Source of the DNA: Favolaschia claudopus
Lineage: Eukaryota > Basidiomycota > Agaricomycetes > Agaricales > Mycenaceae
Direction of reading: 5' to 3'
Length of the DNA stretch: 64,000 nucleotides
Assembly (NCBI GenBank): GCA_037176885.1
Contig: JAWWNJ010000128.1
Coordinates: forward strand, 558,001-622,000
Shown: positions 30,930 through 42,229 of the stretch, piece by piece
Position numbering within the stretch: position 1 is the first letter of the stretch
How the letters are laid out: each line of letters starts with the position of its first letter
Notes under the pieces: generated by a model
Databases searched by the model: none
Told to the model about the DNA's origin: nothing
Seen by the model: only the letters and a program-made list of their open reading frames with translations
Position numbers and translations under genes: made by a program

Positions 30930-32010
30930 CAGTCGCAGCCGCATAAAGCATGTGAGCAGGATACTCGGTCGCAAAGGCGGGAGGGGCATATGAATCGAAC
31001 GTGGAGAAGTGTAAGCTTTAGCATAGTAACAAAATGGAAGGCGTCGCAGGGGCACAGAGGCATGAAACAGAGATAATAGGCAATGGAGCAATCAAGGAAA
31101 TCAATACTCGCTTCGTAGCGCCCATGGACAGGGCATGAAACAGCGGCATATTGGCACAGAAAATAACACTCAAGCCGGGAAACAGCATACAGGTCGCAGC
31201 GGCGCTCAATGGAGCATGCAAATGCAGGGATAGACAGCGGAATTTGGTTTACAGAACGCAGGGGCCTGCAGTAGCGCATGCGAGCAAGATATAGTGCACT
31301 GCAGCACGGAAGCGTACAAGCAAAAATGATACTGCACCCTGCAATCTCAACTGATGGCGCGCAGCGGCGCATATGAAGGGGATAGTCGTTACCGAAGCAT
31401 AGCGGCGTACCTGGGAGATACTTTGTCGCAGCGCTGTCAGCGGCACAGAAGTATATCAAACTTAAATCTATTGCCATGCTTTGACGGCAAACTAGCGAGT
31501 CCAGCTTTGTGACCAAAATGGGCATGGTAGCGGTGTACAAACCAGCATACCAGCGGAATAATTTGTCGCAGCGGCACGAAGGCATGCGAACGGAATGGGC
31601 GGTGTACAAACCAGCATACCAGCGAAATAGTCGCAGCGGCACGAAGGCATGCGAACGGAATGGGCATAGTAGCGGTGTACAAACCAGCATACCAGCAAAA
31701 TAGTCGCAGCGGCACGAAGGCATGCGAACGGAATGGATATCGCAGTGGATCATACAATTTGCACTGTAGAGCTGGATTTTTGGAAATCCCCGACGAAGAG
31801 CATCTGAGATCTCGACCTGAAGGAAGGAGAGCAGTACATTATCTGCAAGTATGACGGAGAAACTTACCAGAATGATAACCCGCCAACATTGGCCCAACTA
31901 CAGGTAGTTTACAGCACAGTGGCATGTAGGCAGAAATAATGCTGCAGAGGCACGAAGTTCCGGCGTACAGGTCGCGGCGGCCCGCAAGGAGCATGCAAAT
32001 GAAACAAGTA
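30930..32010 (-). repeat. Decayed satellite block with a 69-73 bp core triplication
   Basis: Three near-identical units start at 31532, 31601 and 31674 (GGTGTACAAACCAGCATACC, then CGCAGCGGCACGAAGG and CATGCGAACGGAATGG). Degenerate versions of the same words (GCAGCGGC, GGAGCATGC, AACAGCATAC) continue from about 31000 to 32000. The 322-codon minus-strand frame over it is repetitive (WYAGLYTA, MPSCRCD) and is a shadow. Confidence 0.7.
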
Positions 32011-32442
32011 ATAGAAAGCCATACTGTCCGTTTTGGATCCCAACCCGATACAAGCACCAGCCAAAGGGAACCAAGAAGCAAAGTACAGTGTATATTGAAG
32101 CCGGTTTAATTAGTCCACATGAGAAGGACTCGTCAAAGAAAGGCAACCTAGTAAAGACCGTTGATCGTATTCAGATGTGACGTCGGGCGTGAGATGCAAA
32201 GATAGGAGTGTAGTGAGACTCGATGCCTTGCTGGGAGCTGTCTCGAGACTGAGGAGGAGGAGGAGGATGCATTAACCGTGAGTATATGTGGAGAGCATAA
32301 TGAGGGCCTAGACTAGAGTGCAGATTTTGAAAGCAATTCGCCAGCGAGAGAGTCGTTTCCGTCGAATCCGGGTAGGTTAGGGGTTACTACCATTTCATCT
32401 TCCTCGCGCGGAAATGATACAGAAAAGGAAGAAATTGAGGCT

Positions 32443-32577
32443 CCATTCGGTTGTGTCACTTCGGAGCACTTGACGTCACTTGAGAGTATTTCTTACCAAA
32501 AGTTTGGCGTGGAATTTTTCCCAAGTGCTCCAAAGTGACGCTAAGTGACGCTAAGACACGACAGCCGAATGGAGCCT
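32443..32577. mobile_element. Short (135 bp) inverted-repeat MITE
   Basis: AGGCTCCATTCGG.TGTGTC at the left and its inverted counterpart ending CCGAATGGAGCCT at the right. Internal GAGCACTTG/CAAGTGCTC and GTGACG/CGTCAC words are inverted too. No clear target duplication. Confidence 0.6.
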
Positions 32578-32763
32578 GAAGGATATGATGATTGGAGAAG
32601 CGGAAGACATGGCCAGAACCACCCCAGAACCAGCCAAAGACAACGAAGTTCACAAGCCGAGAAAGTGCGGAAGGCAAGAGAGACGATCAACAATCAATGA
32701 TCGGCATCTTTCCTTCTCGCTCTCTTAGCTAGCCGGCTATGTGCTCTGGCTCGCGGTGCTCGC

Positions 32764-33516
32764 TTGGAGCACACGCTGTCATGGACTTTGAGTGAATTCT
32801 TCTGGGGTTTATTCAATTTCTGTTTTCCTGTGAACTTCCGCGAGAAGCAACGCACTCGATTGCGTTCTTGCCTTCAAGGCACCAAGTCAGTGTTGATTCA
32901 CAAGGCCGAATGGGAGCGGATATACAACACCATTGGTCTTGAAGCCAACCAGGAGAAGGTTGTAATGTTCTGGCGGAGCCTCAACGCCGACATACGCAAG
33001 GAAATGTTCCGGGATAAGCTTGATCCCGAAACCTCTTCCTGGGCTGTGTCGGAAAAATCAAAAAAGGGTTGTTGGGCCTGGGTTACGGCTGGTGCTGAGA
33101 GCGCCGAAATTATCGCCAAGGTCGACGACGATAACGATGAACTTGATACAGCTGGATCGAGTAAGACTCAATCCAAGCCGGATGACCCAAAACTGGACTC
33201 AGATTCGAACGGGAAACGTCGTACTGGAGGGCGCGTTATCTCGGTTTCTAGTGTTGAACCTGAACCTTCAACGACTGCGTCGAAATCTCGCGACAGCGGC
33301 AAGCATCTTTCGGTTAAGAAACGAAATGAGTACCTTGCCGCAGGTTTATGCTTTAACTGTGGTGTACAGGGTCACCTTTCTCGTAACTGTCCTAAACTCA
33401 ACACGATGGTTTCGAAAGGAAAGCCTCCCGGTTTTGCATCCCATGCGGTTGATTTCGCGCTGAAAGATGATCGCGATGCTCTGTTGGAGAGCACGGAAGT
33501 TCTTGAACACTTCTAA
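32764..33516 (+). pseudogene. Ty3/gypsy Gag, 5'-truncated
   Basis: The frame opens without a native ATG. FREKQRTRLRSCLQGTKSV is the capsid-region signature of a common agaricomycete gypsy lineage. A serine/acid-rich linker follows, then a CCHC zinc knuckle (CFNCGVQGHLSRNC, about 33352-33393) and a conserved downstream GKPPGFASHAVDF. It ends at 33516 with no protease or reverse transcriptase in frame, so the polyprotein is truncated. Gag would package element RNA in virus-like particles. Confidence 0.75.
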
Positions 33517-33889
33517 ATTCGCACGATTTCCTCCCTCGACATCGAAATGTTCGTCGAGGAGGGCGAGAATACCCAAATGGTTTGATTTTGATTTTTCGAA
33601 GACCATTTCGAACGTTGAATTGATTTTGAACAAGATTTATTGATTTTTGTATGAAGATTGAGCTCGTCGTGGTCGACGATCTGGAGGGCGGATGTGACGG
33701 ATCGGCGTTCGCATCCGCTCACGGCGAGAGCTGCCCGTGTCGTCCCCATGACTCCACGGACACAGCCTCGATCTTCCTGTATAAGTAGTTTAGTTCTTGT
33801 CGTAGTAGCTTTTCCCTTGGTCAATTTAGTACTTACACCAGTTCTTTGTTGATCCCCTTGTGCCGGAACTCGACTCCCTCTCGCTTCCG
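33517..33889. other. Gag-to-RT junction, possible LTR start
   Basis: No frame of note. At about 33684 the purine-rich GGAGGGCGGA precedes TGTGAC, the arrangement of a polypurine tract followed by an LTR. A TATA-like TGTATAAGTAG lies about 85 bases further on. A very similar GCGGATGTGAC occurs at 37731-37741 downstream of the integrase fragment. No matching second LTR was found for either. Confidence 0.35.
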
Positions 33890-34830
33890 TCACACCCGCA
33901 TCTACAATTACTTTGCGGAGGCCCATCACTGGGTCCTCCTCTCTCGGGATGAGGTCATGGCACTTATTCAGCACTACCTAGATGATTGGCTCAATGTCAC
34001 CCCCGCTTGCAAGGGTGTGGAGTATGCTCGTCATGGTCGTGCTGTCTTCCGGGCGGTTGCGGAGGAGCTAGGCTTCTCCATCTCCAGCGACAAGGAGGAG
34101 GGTCCGACCCACTGCCTTGAGTTCCTTGGCATTGAGCTGGACACCATTGCTATGCAGGCTCGTCTGCCCAAAGATAAGCTTGCTCGCCTCCTTGTCTTTC
34201 TGGATGGGTGCCTGTCTCGTCGGACTGCCAGCTACCATGACCTAGAGAAACTCTGTGGCCATCTCGTCTTTGCTCAGTCAGTGATTCCCGTTGGACGATT
34301 CTTCACCCGCCGTATCCGGGACTTCATGCGCCGCCTTTCACTTCTCCCCCGTCACCAGCGCCGCCGTCTCCCTTCCTCCGCTCGACTCGATATTGCGTCG
34401 TGGAACACCTTCCTCCCGTCTTTCAATGGCATTTTCGCCATCGGACCCCCGCGCCCCACCATCGAGATCTTCACGGATGCTAGTGGTAAGCTGGGTTTGG
34501 GCGGTTACTGGGGAGGTGGTGACCTTTTCTTTACTGAACCTGTCGCGGTGAAGTATGAACGCCGCCATCCGATCCATTGGAAGGAGATGCGTGCTGTGCT
34601 ACGGGCAGCGGAGGTCTGGGGTCACTGTTGGGCTGGGTTGGAGGTTATCTTTCGTATTGATAACGAGGCCGTCTCTACCTGTCTGCAGTCTGGCTCTATT
34701 GATCATCCTCCTACCCAAGTGCTTTTCCGCCAGTTCGCTCTCCTTGCCGTTCAGAAGGACTTCACTTTCCGCCCTGTCTGTATTCCAACAGACGAGAATT
34801 CCGTAGCAGATGCCCTTAGTGTTTTCCTGG
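33890..34830 (+). pseudogene. DIRS-like reverse transcriptase/RNase H fragment
   Basis: Open frame beginning inside the RT palm: NYFAEAHHWVLL, IQHYLDDW (catalytic YLDD), then LEFLGIELDTIAMQARLP and LCGHLVFAQSVIPVGR. The RNase H part has IEIFTDASGKLGLGGYWGGG, HWKEMRAVL, RIDNEAVST and ENSVADALS. FLGIELDT and VIPVGR are usual in tyrosine-recombinase retrotransposons (DIRS/Ngaro) of fungi rather than in gypsy. The RT N-terminal motifs and any tyrosine recombinase are missing. The frame then runs into a GGCTTTGGC repeat. It sits between gypsy Gag and gypsy integrase pieces. Confidence 0.65.
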
Positions 34831-34835
34831 CTTGG

Positions 34836-34985
34836 CTTGGCCCGAAAGCCATGGCTTTGGCCTGGCTTTATCTGGCTTTGGCTCAGAAATTTCGAAGCCA
34901 GAGCCGTGGGCCAGTGAAAGCCAGGGCCAAGCCAAAGCCGCTGGCTCAGGCCATGGCTTGTCACGAAATTTTACTTTGCTTTATT
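34836..34985. repeat. GGCTTTGGC/GCCAAAGCC inverted-repeat segment
   Basis: About 150 bases dense in GGCTTTGGC, GGCTTGGC, CATGGCTT and their complements, with the left half tending to one orientation and the right half to the other. It begins right after the RNase H motif VADALS and may be a small MITE inserted there; no target duplication was confirmed. Confidence 0.5.
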
Positions 34986-35199
34986 TTGATGCGCCATGTA
35001 GGTTAAATAACCTTATTAAAGCCCAGAGATAGGAAACTTACATTATTGAAAGCCACAGAGCTCTCCCCTGATGCTCTCGCTGCAACTTTCCCTCGTCGAC
35101 CATTATCTCTCTCACTGTCAACCAACACTTTCTCCCTCTCCGTTTTCTTCGGCCTCTGTTTATATCTCTCAATCAAATCCTACTCTCTCCCCCTTCGAT

Positions 35200-35545
35200 G
35201 CTACTCTATTCAATATCCGCCATTTTCTCATCACTCTCCAACTCCCAAACTTCCCCCAACGTGATCCTCAGCGTCGTATGCAGGCCAAGCGCCGATTTTT
35301 GAAGAAAACTGCTGAATACTTCATGAAAAATGGCCAGATGTTCAAGCACGCTGGCGAGAATAAAATGCCACTCGTGGTCATTTTTGATCCTGAAAAGCGT
35401 AGAGAAATACTCGTTCAAGCGCACGAGATGCTCGGTCACCGTGGCGAATTTCCCACTCTCGAGACAATTCAACTCCGCTTTTTCTGGCCACACATGCGTA
35501 CTCAGGTCATTTAATAATAAACATGTTTGCAGCTGCCATGAATGT
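35200..35545 (+). pseudogene. Ty3/gypsy RNase H-integrase linker and H2C2 zinc finger
   Basis: RRMQAKRRFLKKTAEYFM, VVIFDPEKRREILVQAH, then HEMLGHRGEFPTLETIQLRF, WPHM and, one frame over after 35514, CSCHEC. H..LGHRG...T and CHEC form the HHCC zinc finger at the start of gypsy integrase. The reading frame is shifted near 35514 and is cut after CHEC by the element at 35546-36678. It continues at 36679. Confidence 0.7.
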
Positions 35546-36678
35546 GTCGGAAAAACCCTGTTTCGCTTACAACGGATTAAGCCGGCTTCCGACCTTATCA
35601 CCGCTTTCAAGGGATTGCAAGCCGCCCAGCGGGGGATTGTGATCCGCGACCAGCCGTTATAATCGGTGCATCAGCCAAAAGCTCAGAAAGCCTCTGTAGT
35701 AACTTCGCCGCCTCCCGCGGCATACCAGGAAAACATCTTCTCCCTTGTCTTTCCCTGCGCACCTCAAAAATTTGTTCCCCCGGTTCTGTGCCGAGATTGC
35801 CGAAGCATTTACGACAGCATTCACACGGGCTCCACAACTCCCTCACACAAATACATGAGGTGCTGCGGAACGCCTCTCACGCCTCTTCTCACCCAACCAC
35901 CACAAGGGCCACTGCAACTTGTCTGTGCTTCGCCTGCTCCTTCTTCGTCGTCGCCCTCGCATCGCAATGCTGCAACGCACAGGCTCGCTTCTCCGCTGTC
36001 CCGACTCTTTCGCCATACTATTGACATGAAGTCGGCCGCTGAATTGTACGCCGGGCGCTTGACCACTGGTTTCATTGCAGTTTGAGGTGTACGAGGAGTC
36101 GAGGACCGAGCTAATGAACCGCCTGGTGAGTTGCCATGCTCGAAATTTCGAGTCATATCTTTTATCTGAACTCTCTCGAGTCAGTTTCTATTTGCCGCCA
36201 TTCAAGGCTCTTATCTGTGCGTTACCAGTCTGTTTCATATGGATTGAGCACTAACGGCTGCTCTCCAAGTGCTTTGTGGTAGCGGGTATGATTTCTATGG
36301 TACGTTTGTTTTGTGCCAAGTCACAACTTCAGCATCCGTTCATAAATGTCGACCAGGCTTGATTTGAAATCTCGGATTTGGCGTCAATTCCATTGTGGGG
36401 CGCTGGGGAGGTGTTGAGTAGGGCTCAGTCTTTGTCATTGTCCATGAATATATATCTTTTGCCACAATACGCAAGCCCTAAGTATCTAAATGTAATATAA
36501 ATGCGCTGTAATGCACGGTAATGGCTTATATGAGCCTTAATCCCCCATAGTCCCAAGGGTGGATTATACGCGCTTGAATGGTCTACACCTATGCGCTATA
36601 ATCCCCTTATTGATTATCGGCTTATGGCGGCTTGTACTGGCTTACGAGCCGGTATAAGCAGTTCAGGATTTTTCCGAC
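35546..36678. mobile_element. 1.13-kb DNA element inserted in the gypsy integrase, 4-bp target duplication
   Basis: Termini GTCGGAAAAACCCTG and the inverted complement of GTCGGAAAAATCCTG, extending imperfectly about 35 bp (GCTTA(C/T)AACGG/ACCGG). ATGT is present on both sides (35542-35545, 36679-36682), and joining the flanks restores the gypsy CHEC-QLRTR frame. GGCTTA/CGGCTTAT words recur near the right end. No transposase frame inside. A 4-bp duplication excludes Tc1/mariner, hAT and PIF. Confidence 0.8.
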
Positions 36679-37624
36679 ATGTCAACTACGCACCCGGATA
36701 GCGATTCAGGTTCCTCTGACTATCTCTGCTCCTGTCACCATATTTGCAAAAGTGTACATCGACATCATGTACATGCCAAAGGCCCGAGGATTTTGCTACA
36801 TCGTTGCTGCCAAAGACGACCTTTCTGGAGTCTCGGAAGCTCGTGCACTTCAAAAAGCCAATGCCCGCCCCCTCGCTAAATTCTTCTGGGAAGAATTATA
36901 CTCCTATAACTCTCGTGCAAACGGTGTCGTTGAGCGCGGTCATTATATTCTTCGTGAATCATTGGTCAAAGCTTGCGAAGGGAACATGAATCTATGGCCT
37001 CTAAAGCTCCCCGCCGCCAAATTCGCAGACCGCGTTACATTCCGTCGAGCTACGGGTCAAACACCTTTCTTCACCCTCCATGGATTTCATCCGATCCTAC
37101 CTTTCGATCTCGCCGAATGTACGTTCTTGGTCGATGGCTGGACTTCAAATATGTCCGCAGTCGATCTCCTTGCTCTCCGAACTCGCCAAATTGAACGCAG
37201 GCCGGATGATATGAAAGCCGCAGCTGAACGTTTACTAGCCAGCCGTATGCGCTCCAAAGCAGAGTTTGAACGCAGATATTCTGCTCGATTTTACCGCGAA
37301 ACCTTCCAACCAGATGAGCTCGTTTTGGTGCGCAATTCACGACTAGCCACTGATCTTGGACGCAAATGGAAAAATAAATGGCTTGGTCCCTACGCTGTCG
37401 TCCGAAGAACCGCTGGAGGTTCGTATGTTCTGCGAGAACTCTCTGGCGCGGTCAGTACCCAAGGGATAGCTGCCACTCGTCTTCTCCCCTACATATCCCG
37501 CAATGATCCTCGCTTAGCCAAACTCGCTGAAGGCTTCCCTCTTGATGATGGCATGGAAAACCCACTGAATGCAGAAGAATCCGACGAGGACGATCCCGAG
37601 TCATCTGACGAGGACGATATTTGA
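36679..37624 (+). pseudogene. Ty3/gypsy integrase core and C-terminal region, internally deleted
   Basis: CQLRTR, PLTISAPVTIFAKVYIDIMY with the first catalytic D, then AAKDDLSGVSEARAL, AKFFWEE, and SYNSRANGVVERGH with the catalytic E. D and E are only 57 residues apart, and the second D (normally in TDNG) is missing, so about 80-100 residues were deleted at FFWEE/LYSYNS. The C-terminal part is well kept: TFRRATGQTPFFTLHG, ELVLVRNSRL, KWLGPYAVVRRTAGGSYVL, and an acidic tail ending at 37624. Catalytically dead, although the frame is open to its natural end. Confidence 0.8.
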
Positions 37625-38896
37625 AGACCATGTATACCCCCTCCCTTGACTTGTTTCTGTCTCCCTTCAATCTCCTTTCACTCCCTCTCCCATCGACGCA
37701 ACCGAGGACGGTTGATTTTTCGCGTGCCCCGCGGATGTGACACAGCTTCGCTGTTTACATTGAAAACACCCTAAATTCACATACCAACCTCCCAGTTTTA
37801 TTCGTCCATTTAATTCGATATACCCTTGGCTCTCTATCCTCCAACTTTCACCTCTTTTGCTCCACCGTCACCATCGACACAATCCAGTTGAACCGTGGGA
37901 ATCTCGGATGATCGCATCATTTCGCCTTACCTCGACTTTTGAATATCTGTTCCTGGCTCTCGCCTCCGGCGCAAAATCAATTTTAGGGTCAGAACACGTT
38001 CATATGGTCCAGATCACCTCGAGGCAACCATTGCAACGACTCCACAAGCGCCCCATGTGGAACAAATACCCACATTTCTCCCCGACTCGATCTTACTGGT
38101 TCAACTCAACTTCAAGCTGAAAGAACTTAATCTGTGCCTTACTACGAGCATGCGGGCGAGTTCTCAATCATGGAAACGACCCCTGATTTCTGATATTTGG
38201 CTGTGCGAGCCATATGGACATCTCCTTCCTATTTATTTTGTACCGCATGTATGGACCCAGAATACGGGTACCTCTCCTCGTATTTATTCACAAATGTACT
38301 TCATTAGCATCGTACCAATTATCCCCCACTTTCTGAGTATCCCCTGGTGCCAACCCACTGACTGAATAAACCGAGTTAGCAAGAATTACCTCTTGGAACT
38401 CGAACTTACTGCCACACTCGCCCTCCTCAGAAATTCTTCTGGATTCAATTAACAACGGTAATCACAAGCCTTACTTTGTTTTAACGTCTCTACCTATAGA
38501 TCCACCCCTTTGCTTTGAATCCTCCACGACTTGCCGAAATACAGCGGGGTCTTCATCTTCTATCGACTTGCCTCCAGAATCGACAACTTGCCTAATTGGG
38601 ATTGGAATTAGACTGAACGGAGCTCAAACCCACTCACCCGTTTATCGTAACCTCACGACTGGTTTAAACGATACTTCGGGGTATTTAATATACGACGTCA
38701 CAACAGCCGGGTGGTCATCCGAGACGTGCGGGTAGATGGAGGTAGACAGTCTCCGAAGTTGATGCGAGCTCGGCGTAGATCAAAGGTGTAAGCAAACAAT
38801 ACCACACGTGCAATATGAGCTGGCTCGGCTCGACGCGCCACTTGTCTGACGCGTAATTAGTCCCCTCTCCCACTCTCTGCAGACAAACCCGTCACT
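37625..38896. other. 3' flank of the gypsy remnant with possible LTR start
   Basis: About 110 bases after the integrase stop, CCCCGCGGA precedes TGTGACACAG (37736), plausible as the polypurine tract and start of a 3' LTR. Where the LTR ends is not visible, and no 5' LTR matches. AATAAA occurs at 38366. No other gene was recognised before 38896. Confidence 0.4.
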
Positions 38897-39659
38897 ATGA
38901 GTATCCAGAAACTCGCCAGCGCGCTTCAAAACTTCCCTGAACTCGCTTTACTTGACTTTCACGGCCTCAATCTTTTCATCCGCTACGCCTCACTCGCGAG
39001 AGAAGTCAATTCAGAATCGCGAAGAGTGTCCCTTGACTTTGCCAACAAAGGTCCTTCGAGTGCTGGCTTCCGTTCTTGAGGAATGTGACACCCGCTTGAT
39101 CGAGATCTGCTGGTCAGCCTTTCAGGAACTCGTATGAACTCAGCCGCAGATTGCCCAGAGATTCTGGCATTCAATGATGCAGCTCTTCTTCATCACTGTA
39201 ATTGTTGTTATTCTAATCTGTTGAGCTTTACTGAAGGTATCAGAATATATACCGAGGCGGCTGAAAGCCGGGAGAGCTCACAGAGGACGACGAGCTGGAG
39301 GACGGGTGCGGGGACGCAGACGACGAGGGACGTGGGGGTAAAAGACAAGATAATTCGATATCGATCTACGCGCGACAGGATGTGAGAAGTATGATACTAC
39401 TACCGGGACTCTCGGACCGACGCGAATATATACAGGTTCTGACAGAAGGGTCCAAAGCCTTTCCGCATTTATTTTCCTCCTGTTCGTTCTTGCCAAAGTT
39501 CTATCTGCGTAAATCACCGGGACGACAAAAACATAATGACTCTAAAGGAGCCACTCACGCATCGTGCGACACTTTTCACAGGTTGAATTGTTTGTTTTAG
39601 CTTGTCACATCCGTTACTACCACGACTATCAGGTTTACAAACAGTCTTCTCTCCGAACG

Positions 39660-40245
39660 TATGATAGCAGACACAACTTCATATCAAGCCGGAATTTTGC
39701 CCAAAATTCTTTGAAACTTGAGATTTAGCAGGAACTTGGGGTGGGTTTATAGGCAAAATTCGCATTTTAGAGAAAACGAAGTAACCCTAGTCTAGGCTTA
39801 GAATCTAAGCCTAAAGCGCGAAATTTTTGCGCAAAATGTTAAAAGTGTGTGTACCTAACTTGCGATTTTGGGAAAAAAAGGCATCAACCCATGGCCTAAA
39901 GTTAGTCAGTATCTCAACTCTGACCCCAGCAGACATCCATAGCAGAAATCTCTTGGCTTTGGTTGAGTTTTGTTCAGGGTTCAGTGGTGCGGCAGACATT
40001 TGATGCGCTGATGGAATCGTACAGCCACCGGCTATGTCTCGGCCCGGACCGAAAGCGCGAAATCCGTGGAAGGAAAAATGATTTTGTTGATTTTGAGACT
40101 TTTGACCCAAGACCAAGGGATCTCTAGTCTTCCTTCTTATGGTCATTTATGCACAGCTTCAATACCATTGGGTGAAAACTGAGTGCACAGTAATAATTTC
40201 CAAATTAGGTATCTGACTTGTCACGAAGTTCGGTCCGCTATCATA
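39660..40245. mobile_element. MITE of the TGATAGC family, copy 2, inside the KDZ-like gene
   Basis: TA at 39660-39661 and 40244-40245; homologous to 17248-17816 along its length with scattered substitutions and small insertions. It lies inside an exon, and the coding frame continues across it when the element and one TA are left out. Confidence 0.9.
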
Positions 40246-41462
40246 CTACGGTGGTGTTCCCGATGTTGTGCAGGTTGCACAGCATTTCTTCGTGGAAAGT
40301 GCGCTGCTCGAAATCTTCACTGACAACATGGTATTTGGCTGGTATGTTTCTTTATTGTCTTGATAATTCAAGCATGCGATTGATGTCTTTTAGGCTCTCG
40401 GGCACAAATTGTGCTCGTATCTATAACGAGGCACTGTCTAGTCCTCATGCACACATTTTGAACTACAAGACAGCCTTTTCCGCTATATACCGCGACACTC
40501 GACACTTCACGCCGGAAGACTGGACGGTAACACGATTTATTCGTAAAGAGGACACGATGAACGGATTCTTCTTGTATTCGCTGTTGCTTGATAAAGCCGA
40601 GCATGGCGGTATCCTTGTTCTGCCGCATGACGAAGCTAGCCAGCGCGATCGGCTCCAACCAGCTCTGGCGGAACGCAACAGCGCAATGGAAGGCACGGGG
40701 CAGGAATGTTACGCTCATGCGTGCGATTTCTGCTTCCATATCATTGAGAACGAATATGGGCAATTGAGTAAGTGGTGAATTAACATCGACAATGAATATC
40801 GAATAAAGTTGTTTGTTAGTGAAACTTCAGGCTGCCGGTTGTGATGGCAATACTATAGAACATCGGTCTTGCAAGGTTCATGACTGCAAAAACCCTCTGC
40901 CGAATTTGCGCCACTACTTTTGCGAGGACCACGGGCACTTTCGCTTGAAGTGTGCTGTCGTCGATTGTAGCGCTGAACACACTGTTGGCCATCGCACTTG
41001 CGATCGAACAGATCATCGGGCACTCGAGACTGCGTATTTCACCCGGAGAAACGCCATGTTTCAACTGCGTTCTCGGTTGAAGAAGGCTGGGGTGGCGGTA
41101 CCAGACAATTCAGTGTCTGGCTCGGACGATGGAGCACAGGACGAGGAAGTTGTTTTCGACATGCGTCCTGGTGGACCTGTTGAGCTTGACGCAGACGAGT
41201 GCGAGGGCAAGCCTGACACTGGGAACCGGCGCATGCGAGCTATCTTTGGGGGTCGCTGGACGCACAATGAGCAACTAATCATGCGTCCTTGTGGTGTAAT
41301 CCTTTCCCGGGCTACGCTCTTTGGATCCGAAGCTGTTTCTGCTGTAAATGTGAGCGCCGTATTGACTCCAGTCAGCTTATACTCAACTAAATCCTCTTAG
41401 CTATTTGCAAAAGCGACGTTCCCCACTCCCGAATCCACACCCGAGCTCTTCATATTTGACAA

Positions 41463-41823
41463 TACTGTAGATACTTGTACCGAGGCAACCGACCCTGACA
41501 CCGTGGCACCGTGACCCGCCTTCGGCAACGCAACCAGAGCGGCAGTGAGCGTGACGGTTGGATTTTGGGCAACCAAGAACGCGAAAATTGGCCATGATCT
41601 CGGGCAAATTCAGACTTTGAGCAGTCTAACTGCGACGAAAATAGTTGGAAAGACAATTCCAAGAATTTTTAGCAAAAATGGCGCCAAACATGAATATTTT
41701 CTGAAATGTCACGATTTTTTGGAGGCAACCAGACCGCCCGGGACCGTGACCAGCCGCGGTTTGGGCAACGCAATGGACCCCACCGTGACCGTGACGGTTG
41801 CCTCGGTACAAGTATTTACAGTA
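41463..41823. mobile_element. 361-bp TA MITE inside the KDZ-like gene
   Basis: A 27-bp TIR with one mismatch (CTGTA(G/A)ATACTTGTACCG and on), TA at 41463-41464 and 41822-41823. Inserted within the conserved FIFDNNCKL segment of the host gene, which becomes continuous when the element and one TA are omitted. Confidence 0.9.
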
Positions 41824-42229
41824 ATTGCAAACTCGATGCCCACCAGCGTGCAATCGGTGACGATCACTTCAAAAATACCGGTAAATCTGTCGACGTCTTT
41901 CATTTCCGGTGCAAGCACAAGCTCACCGATCTCGGTATTGCAACCCCGCAGCGTTTCCTGAGATGATTGGACGAGATGGCAAGTGGCACTTCAACACTTC
42001 CATCTGCGAACAAACAAATGTGTGGTTTGGGGGCTTTCTTGCAGTCGTTCGTGATATGGAGGTAACACGGTATAATTTCTTTCTCGACGAGATGATCAAA
42101 CGACGGAATCGATACATTGTTGCTGAACTCGAGAGGAAGGGACACTTCGAATGTTCCAATGAGCAGCTTGTTTCCTAGCTCAGACTAACACTACTCAGTG
42201 TACTCAATTCATGTAAATTTATACATCTA

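Larger units (their letters stand above)
38897..42178 (+). pseudogene. KDZ-family transposase-like gene with CxC5/CxC6 clusters, broken by two MITEs
   Basis: From the ATG at 38897, IQKLASALQNFPELALLDFH and LNLFIRYAS match the N-terminus of agaricomycete CxC5/CxC6-KDZ proteins; two frameshifts follow (about 39028 and 39127). After a poorly readable stretch, EPLTHRATLF (about 39550) and RYYHDYQVY (39616 on) lead into the MITE 39660-40245. Coding resumes as YYGGVPDVVQVAQHFF, then across an intron (about 40342-40393) SGTNCARIYNEAL and YAHACDFC. A second intron (about 40770-40828) precedes the CxC6 cysteine cluster (HRSCKVHDCKNPL, FCEDH, CAVVDC, HRTC), then RPCGVILSRATLFGSEAVSAVN, an intron to 41400, and FPTPESTPELFIFDN, cut by the MITE 41463-41823. 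The end reads CKLDAHQRA, VFHFRCKHK, a frameshift, then CNPAAFPEM, SICEQTNVWFGGF and NFFLDEMIKRRNR. Removing each MITE with one TA restores the frame. Not functional now. Confidence 0.8.

Noticed and set aside
30929..31897. 322-codon minus-strand frame, the largest in its region
   Set aside because: It lies entirely in a decayed satellite and its translation is repetitive; no start context or domain.
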